A stretch of DNA of 64,000 nt, from the NCBI GenBank assembly GCA_036785705.1, contig JAWUZG010001085.1, positions 1 through 64,000 of the forward strand, in the 5' to 3' direction. This DNA is from Acanthornis magna (lineage: Eukaryota; Chordata; Aves; Passeriformes; Acanthizidae). The notes under the pieces were generated by a model. The model was not told where the DNA came from. It saw only the letters and a list, made by a program, of their open reading frames with translations, and did no database searches. The position numbers were made by a program, and so were the translations under genes. Positions 37,131-50,204 of this stretch are shown here, piece after piece (positions within the stretch are counted from its first letter, which is position 1; each line of letters opens with the position of its first letter).

Positions 37131-37144
37131 CCCAGGGGGCGCTT
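37131..37144 (+). promoter_or_regulatory. CTCF-like word with exact five-G core at the unit 11/12 junction
   Basis: CCCAGGGGGCGCTT lacks one G present at the other junctions, which brings it closer to the CTCF core CCAGGGGGCGCT. A one-base homopolymer change could also be a sequencing error, and this part of the array shows others. Confidence 0.3.
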
Positions 37145-37148
37145 CCCG

Positions 37149-39007
37149 ATGGAGGGAAGCAGGAGCCCGAGCACTGCCAGGGTGGCAGCACAAAGGCTGG
37201 CCCTGCTCAATCGCCTGCCGGCGACCCCCGCACCTGCCGCCCCCGTGGCCTGCCCGAGCCCTCCCTCGGCGCACCGCCTCCCCCGAGCGTCCCGCAGGGG
37301 CGGCGGCGCCCGTGCGCAGCCCCAAAAAGGCTGCATTTCCGGGCGCTGAGCGCTCCCGGCAGGCGGCCACTGGAAAGGGACTTTGCATGGCCGCCACTTC
37401 TCGGCCCCGCGCCGAGCCCGCCCCGCTGCTGCTGCCGGTTCCGCGGCCCCGCTCCCGGGGTGCCCGTGTCCTCCAAGCGCCCTTTGCGTTTTTAGCTTGG
37501 CCCCTGCTGGCCGCCGTAGGCCACTGCTGCCGGCGGCAGCAGCGCCGGCCGGCGGCCATGCCTCTGTAGCCACGGCAACACCCTCGCTCCGCTCCGCGCC
37601 CGGCCGGGCCGAGCCGAGCTTAGCTGAACCGAGCCGAGCTTAGCTGGCGTCGGGGTCCCCTCCCCACCTCGGCCTCGTCCGCTTTGGCGGCTGCCAGGCA
37701 GCGGGGACAAGGACGGGCGGGGGGCGGCTTTCCACAAAGCCGGGACAGCAGCAGCTCTTGGGAGTCCCCCCCTCCTCCTACTCCTCCTCCTGCGCGAGGG
37801 AGTTTTGGGAGGCACGGGGAGAGCGGCAGGGGCGGGGCAGGGAGGAGCACCCCAAAGTGCCCCAAAGCTTGTCCGCAGCTGGGGGAGGAGGTGGGGGAAG
37901 GTGGAATCGGGACACAGCATGTCCCAGCAGCAGCTAGGTGCCCAGGCAGGGCCAGCACTGCGGCCAAGTGAAACAAAGGTTCCGACCAAATTTGCCCCGC
38001 CCTGATGCCACAAGAAGCCCGGAGATGGGCTGGGGGCAGGCAAAGGGCTGGCTCAGCCTTGATTTTTTCCCCTGTGTGCCACGAGAGAGCACAAAATGCA
38101 CCTGCATGCCGTGTGCGGAGGGGGCTGTCCTGGAGCAGAGCCATTTCCCCTGGCAAGCCGTGAGCCCCTGGCCAGCCACGGGTAGCGGGGCAGGGTCCTG
38201 CCAGCACCTCTGCAAGGCAGGAGAGACGAGCCCACCTGGAGCAGGTTGCTGCTAGCACCAATGATTCCATGGGCTTCCACAGGCTCTCCCGGCTTGTCAA
38301 AGGCGCCCCAGTGTCCCTCTGTTGCCTTTTTCAGCCTAGAAGTGAAAGTCCATTCTGATGAAAGTTCCATGCGGATTTGGAGGCCAAATCTGAGTCGGGG
38401 TTAGCAGCTGTGCAGATAACAGGCACGGAGAAGGGAACCGTTGAAATGGCCCCATCTTGATTTGTATCCGCTTTTGTCTTCTAGCTGTTTCAGAAGCACA
38501 GGTGTTCTTCACTCTGGAGCAGTGAATTGCGGGTCTCTGCCGTAACCTCGCCTTCAGTGAGGGTCATCGGGACTTGGAACGGTGCTCTGGACTTGGTTGG
38601 TAAAGTGCCTGTTTTTCCACGGAGCACAGCTTCAGTCTCCAGGCAGGAAGAGGTGGGCAGGTGCGTGTGGAGAAGGTGACGAATGTGCAGAGTTTCGGCA
38701 AAGTGGAACTTCCAAGCTGTTCGATACCTTGGCAAGGTAAGCTGCTTTCTCATCTCGCCATTTTTCTTGCCCGAGACTTCGCTTGCTATGGCCTGCCACG
38801 CAATATTCCTAAATATTTCCTCCTGTTGTCTCTCTCCGCCTGGTTGTACGCGGACTCTCTGGAGGCTTGAGGCCAGGCCTGAACCTATGTCTTGGATGTT
38901 TTTGACCACTTGGAGTCCTCTGTGTTTTGAGGCTTCCATTGACACGTTCAGCCTTAGCACCTTCCTTTCTTTCTCTCTTTCTCTTTTTCTTTCTCACTTT
39001 CTTTCTT

Positions 39008-39040
<33 letters not shown>

Positions 39041-40400
39041 TTTTCTTTCATTCTTTTCCCTTTCTTTCTTGCTTTCTTTATCTCTCTCTTTCTCTCTATC
39101 TTTCCCTCTCTTTCTTTCTTTCTTTCCCTCATTCTCTCTTTCTCTCTTTCAATCTTTATCACTCTCTTAATCTCTCTTTCTATCTTTCTCTCCTTTTTTC
39201 TTTCCCTCTTTCTCTCTTTCTCTCTCTCTCTCTTTCTTTCTCTCTTCCCCTCTTTCTTTCTTTCTAATTCCTCTCTTTCTCTCTATCTTTCTCTCTTTCT
39301 CTACTTCTTTCTCTCTTTCTCTCTATCCTTCTCCCTTTCTTTCTTTCTTTCTCTCTTTCATTCTTTCTTTTTCTTTCTCCTTCCTTCCTTCCTTCCTTCC
39401 TTCCTTCCTTCCTTCCTTCCTTCCTTCCGCACCCTTCCTTCCTTTCGCACCTATCCTTCCTTCCTTCCTTCCTTCCTTCCTCTCTTTCTTTCTCTCTTTC
39501 TTTTCCTCTCTTGTTTTCTGCCGTCTCCACACTTCCCTGAGGCGCCGTGGTGCCACAGGGGAGCCTGGCTTCCAAGGACATTCCACGGCGTCAACACAGC
39601 CAGCGTCTCCAGGGTGCCTGCCTGTGACACGGTGACAACACCGCCGTGTCACAATGGCCCCTGGCTTGGGCAAGCCCCAGGGTGCCAGTTGGCCCTTGGC
39701 TGCGGGAGCGGCTGGCGGGCTGGCTGGGAGCTCCTGCCTGGCCAGCGGCAGGGGGAGCAGCGGCAGGGGCAGGGCGCACACAGTGTTGTGGCCCTTCCTC
39801 GTGTGCCCACGAGGCCCGAGGCTGGCCCTGCCGCAGGCCTGGTGGCACGCAAGGCCTGCTGCTGTGAGGCCTTGGCTGTGCAGGTGACAGCGGTGTCCTG
39901 GCGTGGAGCATGGCTGCTCCAGGCTGGGGGGGTGGGGAGTGGGGGCCACCTGGGCTGGGAAAGCGGCAGGGATGATCCCTTGGCCTGCGCACTGTGCTGC
40001 AGCTGCCCGTGCCGCGGGAGACCGAGGCCCTGTGCGAGCGAGCGAGCGAAGGCAGGCAGCCCTCTCCAGCAGACAGCCAGGGCCCTGCCGCCCCCCCAGC
40101 TCCCTGCAAAGGCCAGCTTGGGCAGCTTGGAGGCCAAAAGGCCAGTGGCAGGCAGTCTGCCGCTCCGCCTTGTGTCTAGAGGTGAGGCAGAAATGTGCCA
40201 TTTGGAGGGGGTGGGTGCCCCTTTCCTGCAGTCACAACCACCCCGGGAGCACAGCCGGAGTTGGGCGGGGCAGGGGGGGAGGGAAAGCTGGGGGGTGGGA
40301 AGGAGCAGGTTGCGCAGCAAAGCCCCGCCCCCGCCAAGAGGGCAGAATCATTGGCAAGTCGCCCCTGGAGGCGCTTGAAAGCCCAGGGGGGCGCTTCCCG
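37149..40400 (+). repeat. Unit 12 (3,252 bp)
   Basis: X-box at 37566-37579, exon-like segment 38485-38736 (252 nt). It resembles unit 2 in its variants. Between 38041 and 38875 it has at least seven isolated one-base losses, and its non-tract part is the shortest of all (2,694 bp), which points to low consensus quality here. Confidence 0.97.
38960..39517 (+). repeat. Polypyrimidine tract of unit 12 (558 bp)
   Basis: Short-type block with one GCACCC word and the TTTCGCACCTATCC word. Confidence 0.97.
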
Positions 40401-42269
40401 ATGGAGGGAAGCAGGAGCCCGAGCACTGCCAGGGTGGCAGCACAAAGGCTGGCCCTGCTCAATCGCCTGCCGGCGACCCCCGCACCTGCCGCCCCCGTGG
40501 CCTGCCCGAGCCCTCCCTCGGCACACCGCCTCCCCCGAGCGTCCCGCAGGGGCGGCGGCGCCCGTGCGCAGCCCCAAAAAGGCTGCATTTCCGGGCGCTG
40601 AGCGCTCCCGGCAGGCGGCCACTGGAAAGGGACTTTGCATGGCCGCCACTTCTCGGCCCCGCGCCGAGCCCGCCCCGCTGCCGCTGCCGGTTCCGCGGCC
40701 CCGCTCCCGGGGTGCCCGTGTCCTCCAAGCGCCCTTTTGCGTTTTTAGCTTGGCCCCTGCTGGCCGCCGTAGGCCACTGCTGCCGGCGGCAGCAGCGCCA
40801 GCCGGCGGCCATGCCTCTGTAGCCACGGCAACACCCTCGCTCCACTCCGCGCCCGGCCGGGCGAGCCGAGCTTAGCTGAACCGAGCCGAGCTTAGCTGGC
40901 GTCGGGGTCCCCTCCCCACCTCGGCCTCGTCCGCTTTGGCGGCTGCCAGGCAGCGGGGACAAGGACGGGCGGGGGGCGGCTTTCCACGAAGCCGGGACAG
41001 CAGCAGCTCTTGGGAGTCCCCCCCTCCTCCTACTCCTCCTCCTGCGCGAGGGAGTTTTGGGAGGCACGGGGGAGAGCGGCAGGGGCGGGGCAGGGAGGAG
41101 CACCCCAAAGTGCCCCAAAGCTTGTCCGCAGCTGGGGGAGGTGGTGGGGGAAGGTGGAATCGGGACACAGCATGTCCCAGCAGCAGCTAGGTGCCCAGGC
41201 AGGGCCGGCACTGCGGCCAAGTGAAACAAAGGTTCCGACCAAATTTGCCCCGCCCTGATGCCACAAGAAGCCCGGAGATGGGCTGGGGGCAGGCAAAGGG
41301 GCTGGCTCAGCCTTGATTTTTTCCCCCTGTGTGCCACGAGAGAGCACAAAATGCACCTGCATGCCGTGTGCGGAGGGGGCTGTCCTGGAGCAGAGCCATT
41401 TCCCCTGGCAAGCCGTGAGCCCCTGGCCAGCCACGGGTAGCGGGGCAGGGTCCTGCCAGCACCTCTGCAAGGCAGGAGAGACGAGCCCACCTGGAGCAGG
41501 TTGCTGCTAGCACCAATGATTCCATGGGCTTCCACAAGGCTCTCCCGGCTTGTCAAAGGCGCCCCAGTGTCCCTCTGTTGCCTTTTTCAGCCTAGAAGTG
41601 AAAGTCCATTCTGGATGAAAGTTCCATGCGGATTTGGAGGCCAAATCTGAGTCGGGGTTAGCAGCTGTGCAGATAACAGGCACGGAGAAGGGAACCGTTG
41701 AAATGGCCCCATCTTGATTTGTATCCGCTTTTGTCTTCTAGCTGTTTCAGAAGCACAGGTGTTCTTCACTCTGGAGCAGTGAATTGCGGGTCCTCTGGCC
41801 GTAACCTCGCCTTCAGTGAGGGTCATCGGGACTTGGAACGGTGCTCTGGACTTGGTTGGTAAAGTGCCTGTTTTTCCACGGAGCACAGCTTCAGTCTCCA
41901 GGCAGGAAGAGGTGGGCAGGTGCGTGTGGAGAAGGTGACGAATGTGCAGAGTTTCGGCAAAGTGGAACTTCCAAGCTGTTCGATACCTTGGCAAGGTAAG
42001 CTGCTTTCTCATCTCGCCATTTTTCTTGCCCGAGACTTCGCTTGCTACGGCCTGCCACGCAATATTTCCTAAATATTTCCTCCTGTTGTCTCTCTCCGCC
42101 TGGGTTGTACGCGGACTCTCTGGAAGGCTTGAGGCCAGGCCTGAACCTATGTCTTGGATGTTTTTGACCACTTGGAGTCCTCTGTGTTTTGAGGCTTCCA
42201 TTGACATGTTCAGCCTTAGCACCTTCCTTTCTTTCTCTCTTTCTCTTTTTCTTTCTCACTTTCTTTCTT

Positions 42270-42302
<33 letters not shown>

Positions 42303-43692
42303 TTTTTCTTTCATTCTTTTCCTCTTTCTTTCTTGCTTTCTTTATCTCTCTCTTTCTCTCTATCTTTCCCTCTCTTTCTTTCTTTCTTTCCCTCATTCTC
42401 TCTTTCTCTCTTTCAATCTTTATCACTCTCTTAATCTCTCTTTCTATCTTTCTCTCCTTTTTTCTTTCCCTCTTTCTCTCTTTCTCTCTCTCTCTCTTTC
42501 TTTCTCTCTTCCCCTCTTTCTTTCTTTCTTAATTCCGCTCTTTCTCTCTATCTTTCTCTCTTTCTCTACTTCTTTCTTTCTCTCTTTCTCTCTATCCTTC
42601 TCCCTTTCTTTCTTTCTTTCTCTCTTTCATTCTTTCTTTTTCTTTCTCCTTCCTTCCTTCCTTCCTTCCTTCCTTCCTTCCTTCCTTCCTTCCTTCCTTC
42701 CTTCCTTCCTTCCTTCCTTCCTTCCTTCCGCACCCTTCCTTCCTTCCTTCCTTCCTTCCTTCCTTCCTCTCTTGTTTTCTTTCTCTCTTTCTTTTCCTCT
42801 CTTGTTTTCTGCCGTCTCCACACTTCCCTGAGGCGCCGTGGTGCCACAGGGGAGCCTGGCTTCCAAGGACATTCCACGGCGTCAACACAGCCAGCGTCTC
42901 CAGGGTGCCTGCCTGTGACACGGTGACAACACCGCCGTGTCACAATGGCCCCTGGCTTGGGCAAGCCCCAGGGTGCCAGTTGGCCCTTGGCTGCGGGAGC
43001 GGCTGGCGGGCTGGCTGGGAGCTCCTGCCTGGCCAGCGGCAGGGGGAGCAGCGGCAGGGGCAGGGCGCACACAGTGTTGTGGCCCCTTCCTCGTGTGCCC
43101 ACGAGGCCCGAGGCTGGCCCTGCCGCAGGCCTGGTGGCACGCAAGGCCCGCTGCTGTGAGGCCTTGGCTGTGCAGGTGACAGCGGTGTCCTGGCGTGGAG
43201 CATGGCTGCTCCAGGCTGGGGGGGTGGGGAGTGGGGGCCACCTGGGGTGGAAAAGCGGCAGGGATGATCCCTTGGCCTGCGCACTGTGCTGCAGCTGCCC
43301 GTGCCGCGGGAGACCGAGGCCCTGTGCGAGCGAGCGAGCGAAGGCAGGCAGCCCTCTCCAGCAGACAGCCAGGGCCCTGCCGCCCCCCCAGCTCCCTGCA
43401 AAGGCCAGCTTGGGCAGCTTGGAGGCCAAAAGGCCAGTGGCAGGCAGTCTGCCGCTCCGCCTTGTGTCTAGAGGTGAGGCAGAAATGTGCCATTTGGAGG
43501 GGGTGGGTGCCCCTTTCCTGCAGTCACAGCCACCCCGGGAGCACAGCCGGAGTTGGGCGGGGCAGGGGGGGAGGGAAAGCTGGGGGGTGGGAAGGAGCAG
43601 GTTGCGCAGCAAAGCCCCGCCCCCGCCAAGAGGGCAGAATCATTGGCAAGTCGCCCCTGGAGGCGCTTGAAAGCCCAGGGGGGCGCTTCCCG
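40401..43692 (+). repeat. Unit 13 (3,292 bp)
   Basis: X-box at 40819-40832, exon-like segment 41742-41995 (254 nt). It combines GAGAAGGG and GGCACACCGCC with the CCACGAAGCC and five-C CCCCCTGTG variants typical of the block to its right, so it looks like a junction between subtypes. One C is lost in the first 20-bp repeat near 40862. Confidence 0.97.
42222..42808 (+). repeat. Polypyrimidine tract of unit 13 (587 bp)
   Basis: One GCACCC word only. Near 42773 the tract carries an extra CTCTTGTTTTCTTTC, a duplication of the tract-terminal word. Confidence 0.97.
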
Positions 43693-45561
43693 ATGGAGGG
43701 AAGCAGGAGCCCGAGCACTGCCAGGGTGGCAGCACAAAGGCTGGCCCTGCTCAATCGCCTGCCGGCGACCCCCGCACCTGCCGCCCCCGTGGCCTGCCCG
43801 AGCCCTCCCTCGGCGCACCGCCTTCCCCGAGCGTCCCGCAGGGGCGGCGGCGCCCGTGCGCAGCCCCAAAAAGGCTGCATTTCCGGGCGCTGAGCGCTCC
43901 CGGCAGGCGGCCACTGGAAAGAGACTTTGCATGGCCGCCACTTCTCGGCCCCACGCCGAGCCCGCCCCGCTGCCGCTGCCGGTTCCGCGGCCCCGCTCCC
44001 GGGGTGCCCGTGTCCTCCAAGCGCCCTTTGCGTTTTTAGCTTGGCCCCTGCTGGCCGCCGTAGGCCGCTGCTGCCGGCGGCAGCAGCGCCGGCTGGCGGC
44101 CACGCCTCTGTAGCCACGGCAACACCCTCGCTCCGCTCCGCGCCCGGCCGGGCCGAGCCGAGCTTAGCTGAACCGAGCCGAGCTTAGCTGGCGTCGGGGT
44201 CCCCTCCCCACCTCGGCCTCGTCCGCTTTGGCGGCTGCCAGGCAGCGGGGACAAGGACGGGCGGGGGGCGGCTTTCCACGAAGCCGGGACAGCAGCAGCT
44301 CTTGGGAGTCCCCCCCTCCTCCTACTCCTCCTCCTGCGCGAGGGAGTTTTGGGAGGCACGGGGGAGAGCGGCAGGGGCGGGGCAGGGAGGAGCACCCCAA
44401 AGTGCCCCAAAGCTTGTCCGCAGCTGGGGGAGGTGGTGGGGGAAGGTGGAATCGGGACACAGCATGTCCCAGCAGCAGCTAGGTGCCCAGGCAGGGCCGG
44501 CACTGCGGCCAAGTGAAACAAAGGTTCCGACCAAATTTGCCCCGCCCTGATGCCACAAGAAGCCCGGAGATGGGCTGGGGGCAGGCAAAGGGGCTGGCTC
44601 AGCCTTGATTTTTTCCCCCTGTGTGCCACGAGAGAGCACAAAATGCACCTGCATGCCGTGTGCGGAGGGGGCTGTCCTGGGGCAGAGCCATTTCCCCTGG
44701 CAAGCCGTGAGCCCCTGGCCAGCCACGGGTAGCGGGGCAGGGTCCTGCCAGCACCTCTGCAAGGCAGGAGAGACGAGCCCACCTGGAGCAGGTTGCTGCT
44801 AGCACCAATGATTCCATGGGCTTCCACAAGGCTCTCCCGGCTTGTCAAAGGCGCCCCAGTGTCCCTCTGTTGCCTTTTTCAGCCTAGAAGTGAAAGTCCA
44901 TTCTGGATGAAAGTTCCATGCGGATTTGGAGGCCAAATCTGAGTCGGGGTTAGCAGCTGTGCAGATAACAGGCACGGATAAGGGAACCGTTGAAATGGCC
45001 CCATCTTGATTTGTATCCGCTTTTGTCTTCTAGCTGTTTCAGAAGCACAGGTGTTCTTCACTCTGGAGCAGTGAATTGCGGGTCCTCTGGCCGTAACCTC
45101 GCCTTCAGTGAGGGTCATCGGGACTTGGAACGGTGCTCTGGACTTGGTTGGTAAAGTGCCTGTTTTTCCACGGAGCACAGCTTCAGTCTCCAGGCAGGAA
45201 GAGGTGGGCAGGTGCGTGTGGAGAAGGTGACGAATGTGCAGAGTTTTGGCAAAGTGGAACTTCCAAGCTGTTCGATACCTTGGCAAGGTAAGCTGCTTTC
45301 TCATCTCGCCATTTTTCTTGCCCGAGACTTCGCTTGCTATGGCCTGCCACGCAATATTTCCTAAATATTTCCTCCTGTTGTCTCTCTCCGCCTGGGTTGT
45401 ACGCGGACTCTCTGGAAGGCTTGAGGCCAGGCCTGAACCTATGTCTTGGATGTTTTTGACCACTTGGAGTCCTCTGTGTTTTGAGGCTTCCATTGACACG
45501 TTCAGCCTTAGCACCTTCCTTTCTTTCTCTCTTTCTCTTTTTCTTTCTCACTTTCTTTCTT

Positions 45562-45594
<33 letters not shown>

Positions 45595-46915
45595 TTTTTC
45601 TTTCATTCTTTTCCCTTTCTTTCTTGCTACCTTTATCTCTCTCTTTCTCTCTATCTTTCCCTCTCTTTCTTTCTTTCTTTCCCCCATTCTCTCTTTCTCT
45701 CTTTCAATCTTTATCACTCTCTTAATCTCTCTTTCTATCTTTCTCTCCTTTTTTCTTTCCCTCTTTCTCTCTTTCTCTCTCTCTCTCTTTCTTTCTCTCT
45801 TCCCCTCTTTCTTTCTTTCTAATTCCTCTCTTTCTCTCTATCTTTCTCTCTTTCTCTACTTCTTTCTCTCTTTCTCTCTATCCTTCTCCCTTTCTTTCTT
45901 TCTTTCTCTCTTTCATTCTTTCTTTTTCTTTCTCCTTCCTTCCTTCCTTCCTTCCTTCCTTTCGCACCCTTCCTTCCTTCCTTCCTTCCTTCCTCTCTTT
46001 CTTTCTCTCTTTCTTTTCCTCTCTTGTTTTCTGCCGTCTCCACACTTCCCTGAGGCGCCGTGGTGCCACAGGGGAGCCTGGCTTCCAAGGACATTCCACG
46101 GCGTCAACACAGCCAGCGTCTCCAGGGTGCCTGCCTGTGACGCGGTGACAACACCGCCGTGTCACAATGGCCCCTGGCTTGGGCAAGCCCCAGGGTGCCA
46201 GTTGGCCCTTGGCTGCGGGAGCGGCTGGCGGGCTGGCTGGGAGCTCCTGCCTGGCCAGCGGCAGGGGGAGCAGCGGCAGGGGCAGGGCACACACAGTGTT
46301 GTGGCCCCTTCCTTGTGTGCCCACGAGGCCCGAGGCTGGCCCTGCCGCAGGCCTGGTGGCACGCAAGGCCCGCTGCTGTGAGGCCTTGGCTGTGCAGGTG
46401 ACAGCGGTGTCCTGGCGTGGAGCATGGCTGCTCCAGGCTGGGGGGGTGGGGAGTGGGGGCCACCTGGGGTGGGAAAGCGGCAGGGATGATCCCTTGGCCT
46501 GCGCACTGTGCTGCAGCTGCCCGTGCCGCGGGAGACCGAGGCCCTGTGCAAGCGAGCGAGCGAAGGCAGGCAGCCCTCTCCAGCAGACAGCCAGGGCCCT
46601 GCCGCCCCCCCAGCTCCCTGCAAAGGCCAGCTTGGGCAGCTTGGAGGCCAAAAGGCCAGTGGCAGGCAGTCTGCCGCTCCGCCTTGTGTCTAGAGGTGAG
46701 GCAGAAATGTGCCATTTGGAGGGGGTGGGTGCCCCTTTCCTGCAGTCACAGCCACCCCGGGAGCACAGCCGGAGTTGGGTGGGGCAGGGGGGGAGGGAAA
46801 GCTGGGGGGGTGGGAAGGAGCAGGTTGCGCAGCAAAGCCCCGCCCCCGCCAAGAGGGCAGAATCATTGGCAAGTCGCCCCTGGAGGCGCTTGAAAGCCCA
46901 GGGGGGCGCTTCCCG
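43693..46915 (+). repeat. Unit 14 (3,223 bp, shortest)
   Basis: X-box at 44110-44123, exon-like segment 45034-45287 (254 nt). It has the shortest pyrimidine tract. It shares GAGACTTTGC, CACGCCGAGC and GGCCACGCC in the CpG island with units 15-17 (the first two also with unit 1). An A-to-G change in one arm of the inverted repeat near 46142 leaves a G-T mismatch. Confidence 0.97.
45514..46030 (+). repeat. Polypyrimidine tract of unit 14 (517 bp, shortest)
   Basis: The CCTT block is reduced to about 45933-45994 with one TTTCGCACCC word. Confidence 0.97.
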
Positions 46916-48784
46916 ATGGAGGGAAGCAGGAGCCCGAGCACTGCCAGGGTGGCAGCACAAAGGCTGGCCCTGCTCAATCGCCTGCCGGCGACCCCCGCAC
47001 CTGCCGCCCCCGTGGCCTGCCCGAGCCCTCCCTCGGCGCACCGCCTCCCCCGAGCGTCCCGCAGGGGCGGCGGCGCCCGTGCACAGCCCCAAAAAGGCTG
47101 CATTTCCGGGCGCTGAGCGCTCCCGGCAGGCGGCCACTGGAAAGAGACTTTGCATGGCCGCCACTTCTCGGCCCCACGCCGAGCCCGCCCCGCTCCCGCT
47201 GCCGGTTCCGCAGCCCCGCTCCCGGGGTGCCCGTGTCCTCCAAGCGCCCTTTGCGTTTTTAGCTTGGCCCCTGCTGGCCGCCGTAGGCCGCTGCTGCCGG
47301 CGGCAGCAGCACCGGCCGGCGGCCACGCCTCTGTAGCCACGGCAACACCCTCGCTCCGCTCCGCGCCCGGCCGGGCTGAGCCGAGCTTAGCTGAACCGAG
47401 CCGAGCTTAGCTGGCGTCGGGGTCCCCTCCCCACCTCGGCCTCGTCCGCTTTGGCGGCTGCCAGGCAGCGGGGACAAGGACGGGCGGGGGGCGGCTTTCC
47501 ACAAAGCCGGGACAGCAGCAGCTCTTGGGAGTCCCCCCCTCCTCCTACTCCTCCTCCTGCGCGAGGGAGTTTTGGGAGGCACGGGGGAGAGCGGCAGGGG
47601 CGGGGCAGGGAGGAGCACCCCAAAGTGCCCCAAAGCTTGTCCGCAGCTGGGGGAGGTGGTGGGGGAAGGTGGAATCGGGACACAGCATGTCCCAGCAGCA
47701 GCTAGGTGCCCAGGCAGGGCCGGCACTGCGGCCAAGTGAAACAAAGGTTCCGACCAAATTTGCCCCGCCCTGATGCCACAAGAAGCCCGGAGATGGGCTG
47801 GGGGCAGGCAAAGGGGCTGGCTCAGCCTTGATTTTTTCCCCCTGTGTGCCACGAGAGAGCACAAAATGCACCTGCATGCCGTGTGCGGAGGGGGCTGTCC
47901 TGGAGCAGAGCCATTTCCCCTGGCAAGCCGTGAGCCCCTGGCCAGCCACGGGTAGCGGGGCAGGGTCCTGCCAGCACCTCTGCAAGGCAGGAGAGACGAG
48001 CCCACCTGGAGCAGGTTGCTGCTAGCACCAATGATTCCATGGGCTTCCACAAGGCTCTCCCGGCTTGTCAAAGGCGCCCCAGTGTCCCTCTGTTGCCTTT
48101 TTCAGCCTAGAAGTGAAAGTCCATTCTGGATGAAAGTTCCATGCGGATTTGGAGGCCAAATCTGAGTCGGGGTTAGCAGCTGTGCAGATAACAGGCACGG
48201 ATAAGGGAACCGTTGAAATGGCCCCATCTTGATTTGTATCCGCTTTTGTCTTCTAGCTGTTTCAGAAGCACAGGTGTTCTTCACTCTGGAGCAGTGAATT
48301 GCGGGTCCTCTGGCCGTAACCTCGCCTTCAGTGAGGGTCATCGGGACTTGGAACGGTGCTCTGGACTTGGTTGGTAAAGTGCCTGTTTTTCCACGGAGCA
48401 CAGCTTCAGTCTCCAGGCAGGAAGAGGTGGGCAGGTGCGTGTGGAGAAGGTGACGAATGTGCAGAGTTTCGGCAAAGTGGAACTTCCAAGCTGTTCGATA
48501 CCTTGGCAAGGTAAGCTGCTTTCTCATCTCGCCATTTTTCTTGCCCGAGACTTCGCTTGCTATGGCCTGCCACGCAATATTTCCTAAATATTTCCTCCTG
48601 TTGTCTCTCTCCGCCTGGGTTGTACGCGGACTCTCTGGAAGGCTTGAGGCCAGGCCTGAACCTATGTCTTGGATGTTTTTGACCACTTGGAGTCCTCTGT
48701 GTTTTGAGGCTTCCATTGACACGTTCAGCCTTAGCACCTTCCTTTCTTTCTCTCTTTCTCTTTTTCTTTCTCACTTTCTTTCTT

Positions 48785-48817
<33 letters not shown>

Positions 48818-50204
48818 TTTTTCTTTCATTCTTTTCCCTTTCTTTCTTGCTTTCTTTATCTCTCTCTTTCTCTCTATCTTTCCCTCTCTTTCTTTCTTTC
48901 TTTCCCTCATTCTCTCTTTCTCTCTTTCAATCTTTATCACTCTCTTAATCTCTCTTTCTATCTTTCTCTCCTTTTTTCTTTCCCTCTTTCTCTCTTTCTC
49001 TCTCTCTCTCTTTCTTTCTCTCTTCCCCTCTTTCTTTCTTTCTAATTCCTCTCTTTCTCTCTATCTTTCTCTCTTTCTCTACTTCTTTCTCTCTTTCTCT
49101 CTATCCTTCTCCCTTTCTTTCTTTCTTTCTCTCTTTCATTCTTTCTTTTTCTTTCTCCTTCCTTCCTTCCTTCCTTCCTTCCTTCCTTCCTTCCTTCCTT
49201 CCTTCCTTCCTTCCTTCCTTCCTTCCTTCCGCACCCTTCCTTCCTTTCGCACCTATCCTTCCTTCCTTCCTTCCTTCCTTCCTCTCTTTCTTTCTCTCTT
49301 TCTTTTCCTCTCTTGTTTTCTGCCGTCTCCACACTTCCCTGAGGCGCCGTGGTGCCACAGGGGAGCCTGGCTTCCAAGGACATTCCACGGCGTCAACACA
49401 GCCAGCGTCTCCAGGGTGCCTGCCTGTGACACGGTGACAACACCGCCGTGTCACAATGGCCCCTGGCTTGGGCAAGCCCCAGGGTGCCAGTTGGCCCTTG
49501 GCTGCGGGAGCGGCTGGCGGGCTGGCTGGGAGCTCCTGCCTGGCCAGCGGCAGGGGGAGCAGCGGCAGGGGCAGGGCGCACACAGTGTTGTGGCCCCTTC
49601 CTCGTGTGCCCACGAGGCCCGAGGCTGGCCCTGCCGCAGGCCTGGTGGCACGCAAGGCCTGCTGCTGTGAGGCCTTGGCTGTGCAGGTGACAGCGGTGTC
49701 CTGGCGTGGAGCATGGCTGCTCCAGGCTGGGGGGGTGGGGAGTGGGGGCCACCTGGGCTGGGAAAGCGGCAGGGATGATCCCTTGGCCTGCGCACTGTGC
49801 TGCAGCTGCCCGTGCCGCGGGAGACCGAGGCCCTGTGCGAGCGAGCGAGCGAAGGCAGGCAGCCCTCTCCAGCAGACAGCCAGGGCCCTGCCGCCCCCCC
49901 AGCTCCCTGCAAAGGCCAGCTTGGGCAGCTTGGAGGCCAAAAGGCCAGTGGCAGGCAGTCTGCCGCTCCGCCTTGTGTCTAGAGGTGAGGCAGAAATGTG
50001 CCATTTGGAGGGGGTGGGTGCCCCTTTCCTGCAGTCACAGCCACCCCGGGAGCACAGCCGGAGTTGGGTGGGGCAGGGGGGGAGGGAAAGCTGGGGGGGT
50101 GGGAAGGAGCAGGTTGCGCAGCAAAGCCCCGCCCCCGCCAAGAGGGCAGAATCATTGGCAAGTCGCCCCTGGAGGCGCTTGAAAGCCCAGGGGGGCGCTT
50201 CCCG
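46916..50204 (+). repeat. Unit 15 (3,289 bp)
   Basis: X-box at 47333-47346, exon-like segment 48257-48510 (254 nt). Together with units 16 and 17 it carries private variants: GTGCACAGCCCC (about 47080), CTCCCGCTGCC with CGCAGCCCC (about 47193-47217) and GGGCTGAGCC (about 47374). Confidence 0.97.
48737..49319 (+). repeat. Polypyrimidine tract of unit 15 (583 bp)
   Basis: Short-type block with one GCACCC word and the TTTCGCACCTATCC word. Confidence 0.97.

Larger units (their letters stand above)
33755..37148 (+). repeat. Unit 11 (3,394 bp)
   Basis: X-box at 34173-34186, exon-like segment 35109-35362 (254 nt). It has a 13-bp tandem duplication at 34994-35019, a tract with several GCACCC words like unit 1, and the TTGTGCAGC variant near 37060 otherwise seen only in unit 1. 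Confidence 0.97.
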
